From: Erwinia persicina
GTDB lineage: Bacteria; Pseudomonadota; Gammaproteobacteria; Enterobacterales; Enterobacteriaceae
Length of the DNA stretch: 48,214 nucleotides
Direction of reading: 5' to 3'
Assembly (NCBI RefSeq): GCF_014838825.1
Contig: NZ_JACYMO010000015.1
Location: forward strand, 1-48,214
The stretch's first letter is position 1, and the number at the start of each line of letters is the position of its first letter. Below are positions 1 to 10,657 of the stretch, one piece after another. The notes beneath the pieces were generated by a model, which saw nothing but the letters and a program-made list of their open reading frames with translations, ran no database searches and was not told the DNA's origin. The translations under genes and the position numbers were made by a program.

Positions 1-20
1 ACTAAGCGTCATCTTTCGCG

Positions 21-110
21 CTGCAGATGCGTTGGCTGCGCGTGCTCACCCCGGTCACTGACCGGTGTCAGCTCCCGGGGATCCTCGCGCTTGCCGCCTT
101 CCTGCCGCAG
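21..110. repeat. Interspersed palindromic repeat element (enterobacterial intergenic type)
   Basis: This is non-coding DNA with nested inverted symmetry. GGTCA-c-TGACC (53-63) forms the core. CCCC (49-52) can pair with GGGG (77-80). Flanking arms GGCTGCG (34-40) and CGCTTGCCGCC (88-98) are partly complementary, and CTGCAG/CTGCCGCAG motifs lie at the ends. From memory, the arms GTTGGCTGCG and GCTTGCCGCCTTCCTGC are characteristic of a family of about 100-bp repeats scattered between genes in Yersinia, Serratia, Dickeya, Erwinia and Pantoea. Only one copy is visible here. The assignment to that family is recall, not a search result. Confidence 0.6.
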
Positions 111-114
111 GCAT

Positions 115-145
115 AAAAAAACCGGGCAACAGGCCCGGTTTTTTT
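115..145. terminator. Rho-independent terminator after hemY
   Basis: Stem CCGGGC (122-127) and GCCCGG (133-138) with a short loop, an A-run (115-121) on one side and a T-run (139-145) on the other, so it can work in both directions. It lies 15 bases beyond the hemY stop codon and ends the leftward hem operon. Confidence 0.9.
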
Positions 146-159
146 ACAGGTTTCAGCAC

Positions 160-1353
160 TCAGGGATTGTTTTTCAGCGTCAGCAACAGTCCGTCACGGC
201 GCATCGTTGCCGCTTCTTCCGGCTTGTGCTGCCGATCCAGCGTATCCGCCAGCCACGCATAGTCAAAGGCATCCGGGCGCTGCTGCAACGCCGCGCGGAA
301 AGCTTCTTCTGCCTGCTCCCATTCGCCATGCTGCATCAGCAATTGTCCCAGGGTGCTGTGCAACAGCGGCGTCGCACCATGCTGTTTGATTTGCTGGCGC
401 AGCGCTTTTTCCAGCTGCTCCGGGTTACCGGTTTTCAGTCGGGGCATCAGCAGTACCAGACGTTCATCGTACTGGCGCTTCAGACCTTCCAGTACAATCT
501 GCTGCGCGGTATCGTGATCGTCGCAGACGATAAGATGATCCGCCATTGCCACCTGTAAAGCCGGCTCCTGTCGGGTTTTCCGGCTCTGATTCTGCCACCA
601 GCGCTTAAGACCGTCGCTACCCTGATCGGCCATCGCCTGGCTCATCAGACCCAGCCAGGCCTGCTGTTGCAGACTGAGACGATGAGCTTCATCGCCAAGC
701 CTGATTTTTTCCATCGCAGGAAGAATATCCAGTAAGGCACTCCAGGCATGCGTACGCAGATAGGCCTGTTCTGCCAGACGCAGGACTTCAGGATGACGCG
801 GGGCAATTTCCAGCAGACGGTCGATACCGTGACGTGCCGCATGATCTTCATTGCGGGCCAGCTGAATGCGCACGCGGGTGATTTCCACCGGAAGCGGATC
901 GCCCTTGTTCAGCTCGGTTGCACGCTCAAGGTGCTGATTGGCGCGGATCTCATCCCCGCGCTGCTGCGCGGCTTCTGCCGCCAGCAGATAGTTGACGACC
1001 GGTTGTTCCGCATGATCCGCATGGCGCGACAGCAGTTTCTCTACCTGCTGATAGTCACCTTCGGCCAGCTTGATAAGCGCGGCATTGGTCTGCTTGTGGG
1101 CGCTGCGGCGTTTACGCCCGTTAAACCAGCCACGGGTACGCGCTCCGGTACGGAAAAGGCGGCGCAAAAGCCACTCGATAGCCAGAATGACGATCATCGC
1201 CAGCACCATCATGATCACCATGGCCGTGACGCTGGTTTTGATATCCCAGTTATCGGTGCGGATCAGCACGTAACCCTGATGGCCTGCCATCAGCGGGCCA
1301 AGGACAATACCCGCCATACACAGCAGAAACAGAAGAAGAACTTTAAGCATCAT
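160..1353 (-). CDS. hemY: HemY, inner-membrane TPR protein of the haem operon
   Basis: 397 residues, close to the E. coli HemY length. Two hydrophobic segments (about residues 2-22 and 42-62) anchor the N terminus in the inner membrane. The rest is helical and repeat-like, including TPR-type stretches near the C terminus (LHSTLGQLLMQHGEWEQAEE). Despite the name it is not the protoporphyrinogen oxidase called HemY in Bacillus; the enterobacterial protein is proposed to scaffold late haem-pathway enzymes. It is the last gene of hemC-hemD-hemX-hemY. The hemX stop and the hemY start share one base (TAATG), implying translational coupling. A second Met directly follows the first, so the true start may be three bases later. 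Confidence 0.95.
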   Translation of the reverse strand: MMLKVLLLFLLCMAGIVLGPLMAGHQGYVLIRTDNWDIKTSVTAMVIMMVLAMIVILAIEWLLRRLFRTGARTRGWFNGRKRRSAHKQTNAALIKLAEGDYQQVEKLLSRHADHAEQPVVNYLLAAEAAQQRGDEIRANQHLERATELNKGDPLPVEITRVRIQLARNEDHAARHGIDRLLEIAPRHPEVLRLAEQAYLRTHAWSALLDILPAMEKIRLGDEAHRLSLQQQAWLGLMSQAMADQGSDGLKRWWQNQSRKTRQEPALQVAMADHLIVCDDHDTAQQIVLEGLKRQYDERLVLLMPRLKTGNPEQLEKALRQQIKQHGATPLLHSTLGQLLMQHGEWEQAEEAFRAALQQRPDAFDYAWLADTLDRQHKPEEAATMRRDGLLLTLKNNP

Positions 1354-2492
1354 TATTCTCCCTGTTGCTGGGATGTGGCAGACGGTGCCGCTGGCTGGGC
1401 CAGCAGGTTACGTACGCGGGTTTCCATCAGCTTATCCAGCAGCGGCTGGCTCTGCAGTGCTTCGGGCACATCCATCGATACACTTTGCTGGCTCAGCTCA
1501 TCCAGCTGGCTGAGGAAGGCCCTGGTGCTGGCATCATTGCTGTCAAACCAGGCGCGTGTCCATGCGGATACGGTATCAATAGACTGTTTATAAATTTCAT
1601 CCTGATGGCGGGGGACAGCCTGTGCTGCAATCAGCAGTCGCGAACGGATATTTTCACGCAGATAAATATCCTGATCGGGTGCCATCATCGGTTCGGCGGT
1701 AGCATCACGGCGACGGATAGTGATGAAATCGTCCATAAAGTTATGCCAGCTTTTAACCAGGTTCTGACGCCACTCACGTAAGGAGGAAGAGAGCTCTCCG
1801 CTGTCTGAATCCATCGGCGCATTATCACTGTCGTTATCGGCGATACGCAGATTATCTACGTCGTTGGACAGTTGATTCAGTTTCAGAATAATACCGTCAT
1901 AGTCGACCTGACTGAGCGCCGACAGCGTACTGATATCCTGGGTCAGCGCCCGGCGGACGTCGATCAGGCTGGGATCGTTCATGTCGGCAAGGCTGGCATC
2001 CGCACTTTTCAGCAAGGCGGCGGCGGTGGTCACGTCCTGATCGCTCCACAGCTTGCGACCGGCCATTTTGACCAGATAATCAGCCTGTGCCAGCATCCAG
2101 GTTTGCGCATCGCTGCCGGAAATCGTCGCCACTTTCTGTTTCAGCTCATCCAATTGCTGACTCATCGCTGCCTGCTGCTGACGCGCAGTATCCAGCGCGC
2201 TGGTTTGCACCGCCAGTTGCTTAACCAGCGACTGGTTGTCGCTCACCGCTGACTGCTGCAGGTCAGAAAGTTGAGAGGCCAGGGCCTGGCTTGCCGCAGC
2301 CTGTTGTTGCGCCTGATGTTGTCCATACATATAGAGGCCAGCACCCACGGCCAGCGCAATAGCGATTGCCACAACACCCAGTACCGTTCCACTGTTCTTC
2401 GCTTTACGCGGTGGTTGTGGTTCAGGTGTTGAGGTATCGACCACGGGGGTAGTCTCTTCAACCATGGCGGAGGAATCTTTGTGTTCCGTCAT
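1353..2492 (-). CDS. hemX: HemX, membrane protein of the haem operon (uroporphyrinogen methyltransferase-like name only)
   Basis: 379 residues. A charged, proline-rich cytoplasmic N terminus is followed by one transmembrane helix (about residues 33-56, [20 protein letters not shown]) and a glutamine-rich, coiled-coil-prone periplasmic region (about 58-125), then a helical domain. Older annotations call the family a putative uroporphyrin-III C-methyltransferase, but no SAM-binding CysG-type motif is visible; a structural role with HemY in a haem-synthesis complex is the more cautious reading. It starts 6 bases after the hemD stop codon and its stop overlaps the hemY start by one base. Confidence 0.93.
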   Translation of the reverse strand: MTEHKDSSAMVEETTPVVDTSTPEPQPPRKAKNSGTVLGVVAIAIALAVGAGLYMYGQHQAQQQAAASQALASQLSDLQQSAVSDNQSLVKQLAVQTSALDTARQQQAAMSQQLDELKQKVATISGSDAQTWMLAQADYLVKMAGRKLWSDQDVTTAAALLKSADASLADMNDPSLIDVRRALTQDISTLSALSQVDYDGIILKLNQLSNDVDNLRIADNDSDNAPMDSDSGELSSSLREWRQNLVKSWHNFMDDFITIRRRDATAEPMMAPDQDIYLRENIRSRLLIAAQAVPRHQDEIYKQSIDTVSAWTRAWFDSNDASTRAFLSQLDELSQQSVSMDVPEALQSQPLLDKLMETRVRNLLAQPAAPSATSQQQGE

Positions 2493-2498
2493 AATGGT

Positions 2499-3245
2499 TC
2501 ATCCCATATTAAGTGCGCGTAGTAACGCGTCATTATCGGCACCCCCGGCGACACCAATGTCCGCCCAGCCCAGGTTGCGGGCCAGAGTAGCCAAACGTTG
2601 ACTGACGACAACCAGTCGACAGTGTAAAAGCCATTCATCCCGATCGACATCAGGAAAGAGGCTGTAAAGCTGCTGCAGCATTTCGCCACTGGTGACCACC
2701 AGGGTTTGAATACCGTAGTTACGCCAGCGCCGGCCTTCTTCTGCACCATGATAATTTTTTTCACAGCGCTGATAGCACTCAATAAATTCTACCTGCGCAC
2801 CCCGGGCAAGCATAGTTTCTGCCAGCAACTCCCGTCCACCGTTACCGCGTAGAATAAGGGCGCGCTTACCGGCCACGGACTGAAGAGCCGGTATGCGGAT
2901 CAGAACCTCGCTGGTTTCCTGCTCATGGGGCCACACCACCTCATGACCACTGACGGCGTGCAAAGCCAGCGCCGTGCTGCGACCTATAGCATAATAGTTC
3001 AGCCCAGCGGGCCATGTCATACCAGCGAGAGATAAAGCCGGGTGAGCGTAGTGGATGGCATGTTGAGACAGAATAAAAACCAGGTCTCCTGCGGTCAGAG
3101 TACTCAGTTTTGCAGGCAGGATGTCCAGCTGGGTTCCTGGGGTAAACTCAATCAGTGGGAAAGCCCAGGCAACCTGTCCACGCGCGCGCAGACGGCTTAC
3201 CAGCTCATCTCCAGCCGGTGACGGACGGGTTACCAGGATGCTCAT
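2499..3245 (-). CDS. hemD: Uroporphyrinogen-III synthase
   Basis: 248 residues (E. coli 246). The enzyme cyclises hydroxymethylbilane to uroporphyrinogen III with inversion of ring D, the branch point for haem, sirohaem and cobalamin. The start [12 protein letters not shown] and the two-lobed layout joined by a hinge fit the HemD fold; [15 protein letters not shown] (about residues 185-199) is the conserved C-lobe motif region. Its ATG overlaps the hemC stop by four bases (ATGA), so the product is made directly behind HemC, whose unstable product it consumes. Confidence 0.96.
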   Translation of the reverse strand: MSILVTRPSPAGDELVSRLRARGQVAWAFPLIEFTPGTQLDILPAKLSTLTAGDLVFILSQHAIHYAHPALSLAGMTWPAGLNYYAIGRSTALALHAVSGHEVVWPHEQETSEVLIRIPALQSVAGKRALILRGNGGRELLAETMLARGAQVEFIECYQRCEKNYHGAEEGRRWRNYGIQTLVVTSGEMLQQLYSLFPDVDRDEWLLHCRLVVVSQRLATLARNLGWADIGVAGGADNDALLRALNMG

Positions 3246-4183
3246 GCGGGCGGATTCCCCTGATAAACCTCAGCCAGAATTTCACGGGCACCCTTATCCA
3301 GCAACTCTTCAGCCAGTGAGATACCCATCTTTTCGGCATCGGTGCGTGGGCCGCGTCGTTCGCCTTTAACCATCTGACTGCCGTCCGGAGAGCCTACCAG
3401 TCCCCGTAACCAGAGTTGATCGCCTTCCAGTACGGCATAGCTGCCGATCGGCACCTGGCAGCCCCCTTCCAGTCGGGTATTCATTGCCCGTTCAGCCCTG
3501 ACCCGGCAGGCCGTGTCGTCGTCGTTTAATGCGGACAGTAATCCGATGACCCAACTGTCGTCCAGCCGACACTCAATACCGACCGCGCCCTGTCCTACGG
3601 CGGGGAGTGACTCCTCTGCGGGCATGATCTGACGAATACGTTCTCCCAGACCCAGCCGCTTCAGCCCGGCAACGGCGAGAATAATGGCATCATATTCTCC
3701 CGCATCCAGTTTCCCCAAACGGGTACCGACGTTACCGCGCAGTGAGCGGATCACCAGGTCTGGTCGGCGGGCACTAATCTGGCACTGACGCCGCAGGCTG
3801 GAAGTCCCGACAATGGCACCCTGTGGCAAGGCATCCACTGATGCGTAATGATGGGACACAAAAGCATCATGTGGGTCTTCGCGCTCACAAATAGTGACTA
3901 ATCCCAGCCCCTGAGGAAAAGCAACCGGCACATCTTTCATCGAGTGCACGGCAATATCGGCGCGATCTGAAAGCATCGCCTGTTCCAGTTCTTTAACGAA
4001 CAGGCCCTTACCGCCAACCTTGGCCAGCGGCGTATCGAGGATCACATCACCGCGCGTCACCATAGGAACCAGCTCAACACGCAGGCCGGGGTGACAGCTG
4101 ATTAAACGCTGTTGTACATATTCCGCCTGCCATAAAGCCAGGGGACTTTGACGGGTGGCAATTCTTAAAATTTTGTCTAACAT
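3242..4183 (-). CDS. hemC: Porphobilinogen deaminase (hydroxymethylbilane synthase)
   Basis: 313 residues, identical in length to E. coli HemC. It polymerises four porphobilinogens into hydroxymethylbilane on a covalently bound dipyrromethane cofactor. The cofactor-attachment cysteine is Cys242 in [11 protein letters not shown], and the catalytic aspartate is Asp84 in HSMKDVP. Substrate-binding arginines lie in GTSSLRRQ and SLRGNVGTR. It is the first gene of the leftward hem operon and is divergent from cyaA across about 290 bases, the same arrangement as in E. coli. Confidence 0.98.
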   Translation of the reverse strand: MLDKILRIATRQSPLALWQAEYVQQRLISCHPGLRVELVPMVTRGDVILDTPLAKVGGKGLFVKELEQAMLSDRADIAVHSMKDVPVAFPQGLGLVTICEREDPHDAFVSHHYASVDALPQGAIVGTSSLRRQCQISARRPDLVIRSLRGNVGTRLGKLDAGEYDAIILAVAGLKRLGLGERIRQIMPAEESLPAVGQGAVGIECRLDDSWVIGLLSALNDDDTACRVRAERAMNTRLEGGCQVPIGSYAVLEGDQLWLRGLVGSPDGSQMVKGERRGPRTDAEKMGISLAEELLDKGAREILAEVYQGNPPA

Positions 4184-4335
4184 GCTTGATACCGTTTTGA
4201 TCGTTCACTGATTATCCTATCATTGAACCGGGAAGGCTGTCAGTTAAACGGCGGTACACGGACGTAATGCAGTGGGTTGGTCGTAAAATGTGCTAAACTG
4301 TTAACTGGCGCATCTTTCTTTACGGTCAATCTGCC

Positions 4336-4357
4336 AGGTGTTAGATTGATCACGTTT
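4336..4357 (+). promoter_or_regulatory. CRP-cAMP binding site upstream of cyaA
   Basis: Core TGTTA-GATTGA-TCACG (4339-4354) matches the consensus TGTGA-N6-TCACA at 8 of 10 half-site positions. From memory it is nearly identical to the E. coli cyaA site through which CRP-cAMP represses the main cyaA promoter. The site is 122 bases from the TTG start in the hemC-cyaA divergent region, which otherwise shows no gene. Confidence 0.8.
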
Positions 4358-4475
4358 CCGACAATAATCTGCACGACTATTTTTAAAGCAAGCGGCAGAT
4401 GTCGGATAGCGAACTTTTATATACCCTTATCAGTCAAAGAAGGGTGTAGGCACTGGGATAATCAGGCGAGACGTC

Positions 4476-7031
4476 TTGTACCTCTACATTGAGACACTGA
4501 AACAGAGACTGGATGCGATTAACCAGCTGCGCGTTGACCGCGCACTGGCTGCCATGGGGCCTGCTTTCCAACAGGTTTACAGTCTGCTGCCAACCTTATT
4601 ACATTATCATCACCCTTTGATGCCCGGTTACTTTGCAGGTAACGTCCCCCATGGCATCAGCTTCTACACGCCTGATGATAACCAGATATCCTATCTTACT
4701 GATCTAGAAGATAAATCTGGATCGTTTGCCGCCATGCCTCCGCAGGGCGAAATGCCGATTACCGGTGTTTATTCAATGGGCAGTACCTCCTCCATCGGCC
4801 AGAACTTTACCTCCGATCTCGATATCTGGGTATGCCACCAGTCATGGCTGGATAATGATGAGCGGCTCAGCCTGCAAAAAAAATGCACGCTTTTGCAAAA
4901 GTGGTGTGCCTCGATGGGTGTTGAGGTGAGCTTCTTCCTGATTGATGAAAACCGCTTCCGCCATAATGAAAGCGGCAGCTTGGGAGGAGAGGACTGTGGT
5001 TCCACCCAGCACATCCTGCTGCTGGATGAGTTTTACCGCACGGCCGTGCGCATGGCCGGAAAACGTATTCTGTGGAATATGGTACCGCGCGAAGAGGAAG
5101 AGCACTACGACGACTACGTCATGTCGCTGTATCAGCAGGGCGTGCTGACGCCAAACGAATGGTTGGATCTGGGGGGCCTTGGTACGCTGTCAGCAGAAGA
5201 GTACTTCGGTGCCAGTCTGTGGCAGTTGTATAAAAGCATCGACTCCCCTTATAAAGCCGTTTTGAAGACGCTGCTGCTGGAAGCTTACTCCTGGGAGTAT
5301 CCGGCGACGCATCTGCTGGCGATGGATATTAAACAGCGTCTGCACGACGGTGAGATTGTTTCTTACGGTCTCGATCCCTACTGCATGATGCTGGAGCGCG
5401 TTACTCATTATCTGACCAGCATTGATGACCATGCGCGTCTTGATCTGGTGCGCCGCTGCTTCTATCTGAAAGTCTGTGAAAAACTGTCGGTCAGCACGGA
5501 AGAGTCGGGCTGGCGTCGGGAGATCCTCAGCCAGCAGGTAAAAGAGTGGGGATGGGATCATGAGCGTCTGACGATGCTGGACAGCCGTGCAGACTGGAAA
5601 ATCAGCCAGGTGCGTGAAGCGCACAACGAACTGCTGGACGCGATGATGCAGAGCTATCGCAACCTGATCCGCTTTGCCCGCCGTAACAATTTAAGCGTGA
5701 GTGCCAGCCCACAGGATATTGGGGTACTGACGCGTAAACTGTACGCTGCCTTTGAGGCGCTGCCGGGGAAAGTGACACTGCTGAATCCGCAAATTTCCCC
5801 CGATCTTTCAGAATCGCATCTCACCTTTATCCATGTTCCTAACGGTCGCGCCAATCGCGCTGGATGGTATCTGTATAACCAGTCGCCGGATATGAGTTCG
5901 ATCATCAGTCATCAGCCGCTGGAATATAATCGTTATCTGAATAAGCTGGTGGCCTGGGCATGGTTTAACGGCCTGCTGACCAGCAAAACGCGGCTGCATA
6001 TCAAAGGAAATGACATTTGCGATCTGGCCCGCTTGCAGGAACTGGTCGCTGATGTCTCGCACCATTTCCCGCTGCGTCTGCCTTCACCGACGCCCAAGGC
6101 GCTTTACAGCCCGTGTGAGATCCGCCATCTGGCGATTATTGTTAACCTCGAATACGACCCGACGGCCGCGTTTCGTAATCAGGTGGTGCATTTTGATTTC
6201 CGCAAACTGGACGTGTTCAGCTTTGGCCAGCAGCAGCAGTGCCTGGTGGGCAGTATTGACCTGCTGTACCGCAATTCCTGGAATGAAGTGCGTACGCTGC
6301 ACTTTAACGGCGAGCAGTCGATGATTGAGGCGCTGAAAACCATTCTCGGGAAAATGCATCAGGATGCCTCGCCGCCGGACTCTGTAGAGGTATTTTGCTA
6401 CAGTCAGCACCTGCGCGGGTTGATCCGTACCCGTGTACAGCAGCTGGTCTCTGAATGTGTGGAGCTTCGACTCTCCAGCACCCGCCAGGAGCCGGGACGG
6501 TTCAAAGCACTGCGCGTAGCTGGCCAGACGTGGGGACTGTTCTTCGAACGTCTGAGTGTCTCCGTGCAGAGGCTGGAAAATGCCGTTGAGTTTTACGGGG
6601 CGATTTCAAATAACAAACTGCACGGCCTGTCGCTGAAGGTAGAAACGGATCAGGTCCGTCTGCCTGCTGTTGTTAATGGCTATGCCAGTGAAGGCATTAT
6701 CCAGTTCTTCTTTGAAGATACGCTGGACGATCACGGTTTCAATATCTATATCCTCGACGAAACGAACCGCGTAGAGGTCTATCACCATTGTGAAGGCAGT
6801 AAAGAGGAGCTGGTAAGGGATGTCAGCCGTTTCTACTCCTCCTCCCATGACCGCTTCACCTACGGGTCGAGTTTCATCAATTTCAACCTGCCACAGTTCT
6901 ATCAGATTGTGCAGGCGGATGAACGTTTCCAGGTGATCCCTTTCCGCAGTCAGACGCTGACCCAGCTCTGTGCCGCTCTACCGGATGATGCGGCCAGCGA
7001 CGAGTATGCCCGACGCTATCAGATGCATTAG
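4476..7031 (+). CDS. cyaA: Class I adenylate cyclase
   Basis: 851 residues (E. coli 848). Converts ATP to cyclic AMP, the CRP co-activator. The N-terminal nucleotidyltransferase-like catalytic half carries [17 protein letters not shown] (residues 102-118), with the metal-binding Asp114/Asp116 pair; the C-terminal half is the regulatory domain through which the glucose PTS acts in E. coli. I chose the TTG at 4476 because it gives [17 protein letters not shown], the conserved N terminus; TTG initiation is known for this gene and keeps its expression low. No strong ribosome-binding site precedes it. The last 20 or so residues differ most from E. coli, as expected for a variable tail. Divergent from hemC. 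Confidence 0.97.
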   Translation: MYLYIETLKQRLDAINQLRVDRALAAMGPAFQQVYSLLPTLLHYHHPLMPGYFAGNVPHGISFYTPDDNQISYLTDLEDKSGSFAAMPPQGEMPITGVYSMGSTSSIGQNFTSDLDIWVCHQSWLDNDERLSLQKKCTLLQKWCASMGVEVSFFLIDENRFRHNESGSLGGEDCGSTQHILLLDEFYRTAVRMAGKRILWNMVPREEEEHYDDYVMSLYQQGVLTPNEWLDLGGLGTLSAEEYFGASLWQLYKSIDSPYKAVLKTLLLEAYSWEYPATHLLAMDIKQRLHDGEIVSYGLDPYCMMLERVTHYLTSIDDHARLDLVRRCFYLKVCEKLSVSTEESGWRREILSQQVKEWGWDHERLTMLDSRADWKISQVREAHNELLDAMMQSYRNLIRFARRNNLSVSASPQDIGVLTRKLYAAFEALPGKVTLLNPQISPDLSESHLTFIHVPNGRANRAGWYLYNQSPDMSSIISHQPLEYNRYLNKLVAWAWFNGLLTSKTRLHIKGNDICDLARLQELVADVSHHFPLRLPSPTPKALYSPCEIRHLAIIVNLEYDPTAAFRNQVVHFDFRKLDVFSFGQQQQCLVGSIDLLYRNSWNEVRTLHFNGEQSMIEALKTILGKMHQDASPPDSVEVFCYSQHLRGLIRTRVQQLVSECVELRLSSTRQEPGRFKALRVAGQTWGLFFERLSVSVQRLENAVEFYGAISNNKLHGLSLKVETDQVRLPAVVNGYASEGIIQFFFEDTLDDHGFNIYILDETNRVEVYHHCEGSKEELVRDVSRFYSSSHDRFTYGSSFINFNLPQFYQIVQADERFQVIPFRSQTLTQLCAALPDDAASDEYARRYQMH

Positions 7032-7086
7032 TATTTTTACGCTTCAATCTCATCGAAATAATATTATTGTGCGAACAACAGCATGG

Positions 7087-7179
7087 CGTTTACCTGACCG
7101 CATTATCGGGGGTAAACGTGACATGATAACTGGCCTGCCGACCTTCCTGATCCCCTGCCTGCATTCAGACGGCTGAATG
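7087..7179. other. Two hairpins in the cyaA-lptM gap
   Basis: Two inverted repeats fill the gap: CGTTTACC (7087-7094) with GGTAAACG (7111-7118), loop 16; and CATTCAG (7062+100, i.e. 7162-7168) with CTGAATG (7173-7179), loop 4. Neither is followed by a T-run, so they are weak candidates for a cyaA transcript end. A 17-codon open frame (7123-7176) with a GGGGGT stretch upstream lies between and over them; I do not call it a gene. Confidence 0.45.
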
Positions 7180-7211
7180 AGAACGTACCAGCAGGGATTG
7201 CGCTTTTCCTG

Positions 7212-7239
7212 TTGCTTTTCGGACTTCACCTGCGATGAT
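7212..7239 (+). promoter_or_regulatory. Candidate sigma-70 promoter for lptM-dapF-yigA-xerC-yigB
   Basis: TTGCTT (7212-7217), a 16-base spacer, then GATGAT (7234-7239) preceded by TGc, an extended -10 motif. It lies 37 bases before the lptM start and is the best promoter match in this gap. Confidence 0.35.
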
Positions 7240-7275
7240 AGATGGCAACAGGTATCTTTAACGAGTAGAACAAGA

Positions 7276-7476
7276 ATGAAGAAAAAACTTATCCAGCTGG
7301 CTCTGGTGTTGACGGCGGTCAGCCTGACGGGATGTGGCCTGAAAGGCCCGCTCTATTTCCCTAAAGATGAGCAGGCTAAACCGCAGGTGCAGCAGGCCAC
7401 CCCAACAACGCCATCCGTCACGTCAGAGCAGACACCTGCTTCGACCCGTGGTCAGAGTGTGCAACCGGCCCAGTAA
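7276..7476 (+). CDS. lptM: LptM (YifL), small outer-membrane lipoprotein aiding LptD assembly
   Basis: 66 residues. A lipoprotein signal peptide ends in lipobox LTGC with Cys20 as the acylated residue, followed by the family signature GLKGPLYFP and a disordered Pro/Thr/Gln-rich tail. In E. coli this lipoprotein binds the LptD/BamA complex and promotes correct disulfide formation in LptD. I placed the start at 7276, where a short positively charged n-region (MKKK) begins. Longer in-frame extensions upstream would bury the signal peptide. It precedes dapF by 31 bases and is probably co-transcribed with it. Confidence 0.92.
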   Translation: MKKKLIQLALVLTAVSLTGCGLKGPLYFPKDEQAKPQVQQATPTTPSVTSEQTPASTRGQSVQPAQ

Positions 7477-7507
7477 TAAAACAATGACGCACCCGGCGGA
7501 GCAGAAA

Positions 7508-8332
7508 ATGCAGTTCTCAAAAATGCACGGTCTCGGTAACGACTTCATGGTGGTTGATGCCGTCACGCAAAATGTCTATTTTTCCCCAGAGCTTATCCGT
7601 CGTCTGGCCGATCGTCATCTGGGGATCGGCTTTGATCAGCTCCTGATCGTAGAGCCGCCTTACGATCCGGATCTTGATTTTCATTACCGCATCTTTAACG
7701 CCGACGGCAGCGAAGTGTCGCAGTGCGGCAACGGGGCGCGTTGTTTTGCCCGTTTTGTTCGCCTGAAGGGGCTGACCAATAAAAGTGAAATTCGCGTCAG
7801 CACGCAAACGGGCCGCATGATCCTCAGCGTCGATCAGGATGAACTGGTGCGCGTGAATATGGGCGAACCTAATTTTGAACCTCAGCAGGTTCCGTTCCGT
7901 GCGAATAAAGCCGAAAATATCTATCTGATGCGCGCTGCCGAGCAAACTGTTATGTGCGGCGTCGTGTCGATGGGTAATCCACACTGCGTTTTACAGGTTG
8001 AAAGCGTTAAAACGGCCACGGTTGAAACGCTGGGCCCGGTGCTTGAGAGCCACGAACGCTTTCCCGAGCGTGTTAACGTTGGCTTCATGGAAGTCGTCAG
8101 TCGTGAGCACATCCGGCTGCGTGTTTATGAACGCGGGGCGGGTGAAACGCAGGCCTGTGGCAGTGGTGCCTGTGCCGCAGTGGCTGTGGGCATTCAGCAG
8201 ACGCTGTTAAGTGAAAATGTGCGTGTTGATCTACCCGGTGGCACGTTAAATATCGCCTGGAAAGGGCTCGGTCATCCCCTGTATATGACCGGTCCTGCCA
8301 CTCACGTCTATGACGGATTTATTCATCTATGA
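7508..8332 (+). CDS. dapF: Diaminopimelate epimerase
   Basis: 274 residues, the E. coli length. Interconverts LL- and meso-diaminopimelate for lysine and peptidoglycan synthesis without a cofactor, using two cysteines as acid and base. Both are present: Cys73 in SQCGNGARC and Cys217 in [11 protein letters not shown] start at [13 protein letters not shown], the family N terminus; an in-frame ATG 24 bases upstream (7484) would add eight residues and is less likely. The stop overlaps the yigA start by four bases (ATGA), so the two are translationally coupled. Confidence 0.98.
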   Translation: MQFSKMHGLGNDFMVVDAVTQNVYFSPELIRRLADRHLGIGFDQLLIVEPPYDPDLDFHYRIFNADGSEVSQCGNGARCFARFVRLKGLTNKSEIRVSTQTGRMILSVDQDELVRVNMGEPNFEPQQVPFRANKAENIYLMRAAEQTVMCGVVSMGNPHCVLQVESVKTATVETLGPVLESHERFPERVNVGFMEVVSREHIRLRVYERGAGETQACGSGACAAVAVGIQQTLLSENVRVDLPGGTLNIAWKGLGHPLYMTGPATHVYDGFIHL

Positions 8333-9036
8333 AAAATGTTGGAGAACAGCAGGAAGCGGGTGAGGTATTACTGGACGACCGAACGGTCAGCGAGTTCCTG
8401 CTGCAAAATCCAGACTTCTTTATTCGCAATGCCCGTCAGGTCGAGCAGATGGTGGTTCCGCATCCGGTACGTGGAGCGGTGTCGCTGGTGGAGTGGCAGT
8501 TAGCGCGCCAGCGCAATCACATTCAGCAGTTAGAAGAAGATATTACGCTGCTGATGGAGCAGGCCAGTGCGAATCAGCAGCTATTTGATCGCCTCTTTGC
8601 CCTGCAGGGACGACTGGCGGCGGCCACCAGCTTGCACGACATGCTTAATCGCCTGCACCGCTGGGCGCGAGAGTTTGGTCTGGCCGGGGCTAATATTCGC
8701 CTGTTCAGTGAAAAATGGCACATTGGTGCCCCGTCCGACTTTACGCAGCTTGCCCTGTCGCGTCAGGCGTTTGAACCGGTACGTATTCAGCGTCTGGGTA
8801 AGCAAAACCACTATCTGGGCAGCCTCAACGGTCCTGAATTATTGCTACTGCTCCCTCAGGCCAGGGCCATCGGCTCGGTCGCGATGTCGTTGCTGGGCGA
8901 AGAGGGCGATCTGGGCGTGCTGATTTTCAGCAGCCGGGACAATCAGCATTATCAGTCCGGGATGGGTACCGTGCTGTTACAGCATCTCTCGCTGATGCTG
9001 CCACAGCTGCTGTCACGTTGGGTCGAACGGGCGTGA
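8329..9036 (+). CDS. yigA: DUF484 family protein YigA
   Basis: 235 residues, the typical family length. A short N-terminal helical part ([20 protein letters not shown], about residues 17-36) is followed by a coiled coil (about 56-90) and a GAF-like C-terminal domain ending in a helical tail. The biochemical role is unknown. The family is almost always found between dapF and xerC, as here, which hints at a link with envelope or chromosome-segregation functions, but nothing in the sequence proves it. The start overlaps dapF by four bases and the stop overlaps the GTG start of xerC. Confidence 0.93.
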   Translation: MKNVGEQQEAGEVLLDDRTVSEFLLQNPDFFIRNARQVEQMVVPHPVRGAVSLVEWQLARQRNHIQQLEEDITLLMEQASANQQLFDRLFALQGRLAAATSLHDMLNRLHRWAREFGLAGANIRLFSEKWHIGAPSDFTQLALSRQAFEPVRIQRLGKQNHYLGSLNGPELLLLLPQARAIGSVAMSLLGEEGDLGVLIFSSRDNQHYQSGMGTVLLQHLSLMLPQLLSRWVERA

Positions 9037-9941
9037 ACAGTGAATCGCCCCTGCTGCCAGCCGTAGAGGGGTTTCTGCGTTACCTGAAGGTTGAGCGCCA
9101 GCTCAGTCCGCTGACGCTGACCAGCTATCACCGTCAGCTCAGTGCGGTCGTTACCCTGCTGGACGAACTGAAAGTGAGTGACTGGCCCCGGCTGGATGCA
9201 GCCCGGGTTCGCTCTCTGGCAGCCCGCAGCAGCCGCAGCGGGCTGAAGCCCGCCAGCCTGGCGCTTCGCCTTTCCGCATTACGCAGCTTCCTTGACTGGT
9301 TGATTAGCCAGGGCGTTATTCAGGCCAATCCGGCGAAAGGTGTTGCCACGCCGAGGGCCCCCCGGCACTTACCGAAAAATATTGATGTCGATGAAGTGAA
9401 TAAACTGCTGGATATCGACCTCAACGATCCGCTGGCCGTTCGCGATCGCGCCATGCTGGAGGTGATGTACGGGGCGGGTTTGCGTTTGTCGGAGCTGGTG
9501 GGGATTGACCTTAATCATCTCGATCTGGACTCGGGAGAGGTGTGGGTCATCGGCAAGGGGAGCAAAGAGCGTCGCCTGCCGGTGGGTGGAACGGCCGTAC
9601 GCTGGATCGGTCACTGGCTGGCGCTGCGTGAGTTGTTTGTACCGGATGATGAGGCGTTATTCCTGTCAAAGCAGGGCAAACGGATCTCGGCACGTAACGT
9701 ACAAAAAAGGTTTGCCGAATGGGGTGTGAAACAGGGGCTGTCCAGCCACGTTCATCCCCACAAACTGCGCCATTCTTTCGCCACACATATGCTTGAATCG
9801 AGCGGGGATTTACGGGCGGTACAGGAGCTGCTGGGGCATGCCAACCTGACCACCACGCAAATCTACACCCATCTTGACTTTCAACACCTGGCGTCGGTTT
9901 ACGATGCCGCCCATCCCCGTGCAAAACGAGGAAAATCCTGA
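9033..9941 (+). CDS. xerC: Tyrosine recombinase XerC
   Basis: 302 residues (E. coli 298). With XerD it resolves chromosome dimers at dif. The N-terminal SAM-like DNA-binding domain (about 9-95) precedes the catalytic domain. The complete catalytic set is visible: Arg151 (GLRLSELVG), Lys175 (GKGSKERR), His243 and Arg246 ([10 protein letters not shown]), His269 (LLGHANL) and nucleophile Tyr278 (QIYTHLDF), each offset by three from E. coli numbering. I chose the GTG at 9033 because it overlaps the yigA TGA (GTGA). An upstream in-frame TTG at 9018 is possible but unneeded. The stop shares one base with the yigB ATG (TGATG). Confidence 0.96.
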   Translation: MNSESPLLPAVEGFLRYLKVERQLSPLTLTSYHRQLSAVVTLLDELKVSDWPRLDAARVRSLAARSSRSGLKPASLALRLSALRSFLDWLISQGVIQANPAKGVATPRAPRHLPKNIDVDEVNKLLDIDLNDPLAVRDRAMLEVMYGAGLRLSELVGIDLNHLDLDSGEVWVIGKGSKERRLPVGGTAVRWIGHWLALRELFVPDDEALFLSKQGKRISARNVQKRFAEWGVKQGLSSHVHPHKLRHSFATHMLESSGDLRAVQELLGHANLTTTQIYTHLDFQHLASVYDAAHPRAKRGKS

Positions 9942-10657
9942 TGCACTTCTACCGACCTTTACGCCCTGTCGCGGCCATGACTTTCGATCTTGATGACACG
10001 CTGTATGACAATCTTCCTGTGATCCGCCGCACCACCGAGGAGTCCCACAGCGCACTACAGGCGTATCATCCTGCTCTGAACGACTTCAGCGTGCTGCAGT
10101 ATCAGCAGGTGCGTGACCGCCTGCTGGCGGCTGAACCCGACATTTACCACGACGTCAGCGAATGGCGGCGTCGTGCCGTAGAACAGTCGATGCTGGATGT
10201 GGGTCTCACCTCCGCGCAGGCGGTGGAAGGTTCCCGTGACGTGATGGCCGTGTTTGCCCGCTGGCGCAGCGAGATCGACATTCCCCAAGAGACGCACGCG
10301 ACGCTGGCGGCGCTGGCACAGCGTATTCCCCTGGTGGCCATCACCAACGGTAACGCGGAACCGCACCTGTGTGGCCTGGATCAGTACTTCCGTTTCACCC
10401 TGCGGGCCGGGCCGGATGGCCGCGCCAAGCCCTATCAGGATATGTATCAGGCCGCCGCCGGGCGGTTAAACCTGGCGCCAGAGCACATTCTGCACGTCGG
10501 GGATGACCTTATCACCGACGTCGCGGGGGCCATACGCTGTGGGATGCAGGCGTGCTGGATTAACCCGCATCGGGCTAACCTGATGCAGAGCAAAGATTCC
10601 CGGCTGCTGCCGACGCTGGAAATTTCGCAGTTGGCATCGCTGACTGCGCTGATATAA
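9941..10657 (+). CDS. yigB: HAD-family phosphatase YigB (FMN/pyrimidine phosphatase type)
   Basis: 238 residues, as in E. coli. HAD motif I is [10 protein letters not shown] (nucleophile and acid Asp pair, about residues 16-18), motif II ITNGN (about 133-137), motif III Lys in RAKPYQDMY, and motif [12 protein letters not shown] (about 187-196). The E. coli homologue hydrolyses FMN and 5-amino-6-ribitylamino-uracil phosphate, supplying a riboflavin-pathway step. It is the last gene of the dapF-yigA-xerC-yigB string. Its final codons contain the promoter of uvrD. Confidence 0.95.
   Translation: MHFYRPLRPVAAMTFDLDDTLYDNLPVIRRTTEESHSALQAYHPALNDFSVLQYQQVRDRLLAAEPDIYHDVSEWRRRAVEQSMLDVGLTSAQAVEGSRDVMAVFARWRSEIDIPQETHATLAALAQRIPLVAITNGNAEPHLCGLDQYFRFTLRAGPDGRAKPYQDMYQAAAGRLNLAPEHILHVGDDLITDVAGAIRCGMQACWINPHRANLMQSKDSRLLPTLEISQLASLTALI

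Noticed and set aside
748..1593. 281-codon rightward frame across hemY and hemX
   Set aside because: Spans the junction of two conserved genes on the opposite strand, no start signal, low-complexity His-rich sequence.
7123..7176. 17-codon frame before lptM
   Set aside because: It has an upstream G-rich stretch, but no known leader peptide occurs here and it overlaps hairpins; I recorded it in the hairpin feature instead of calling a gene.
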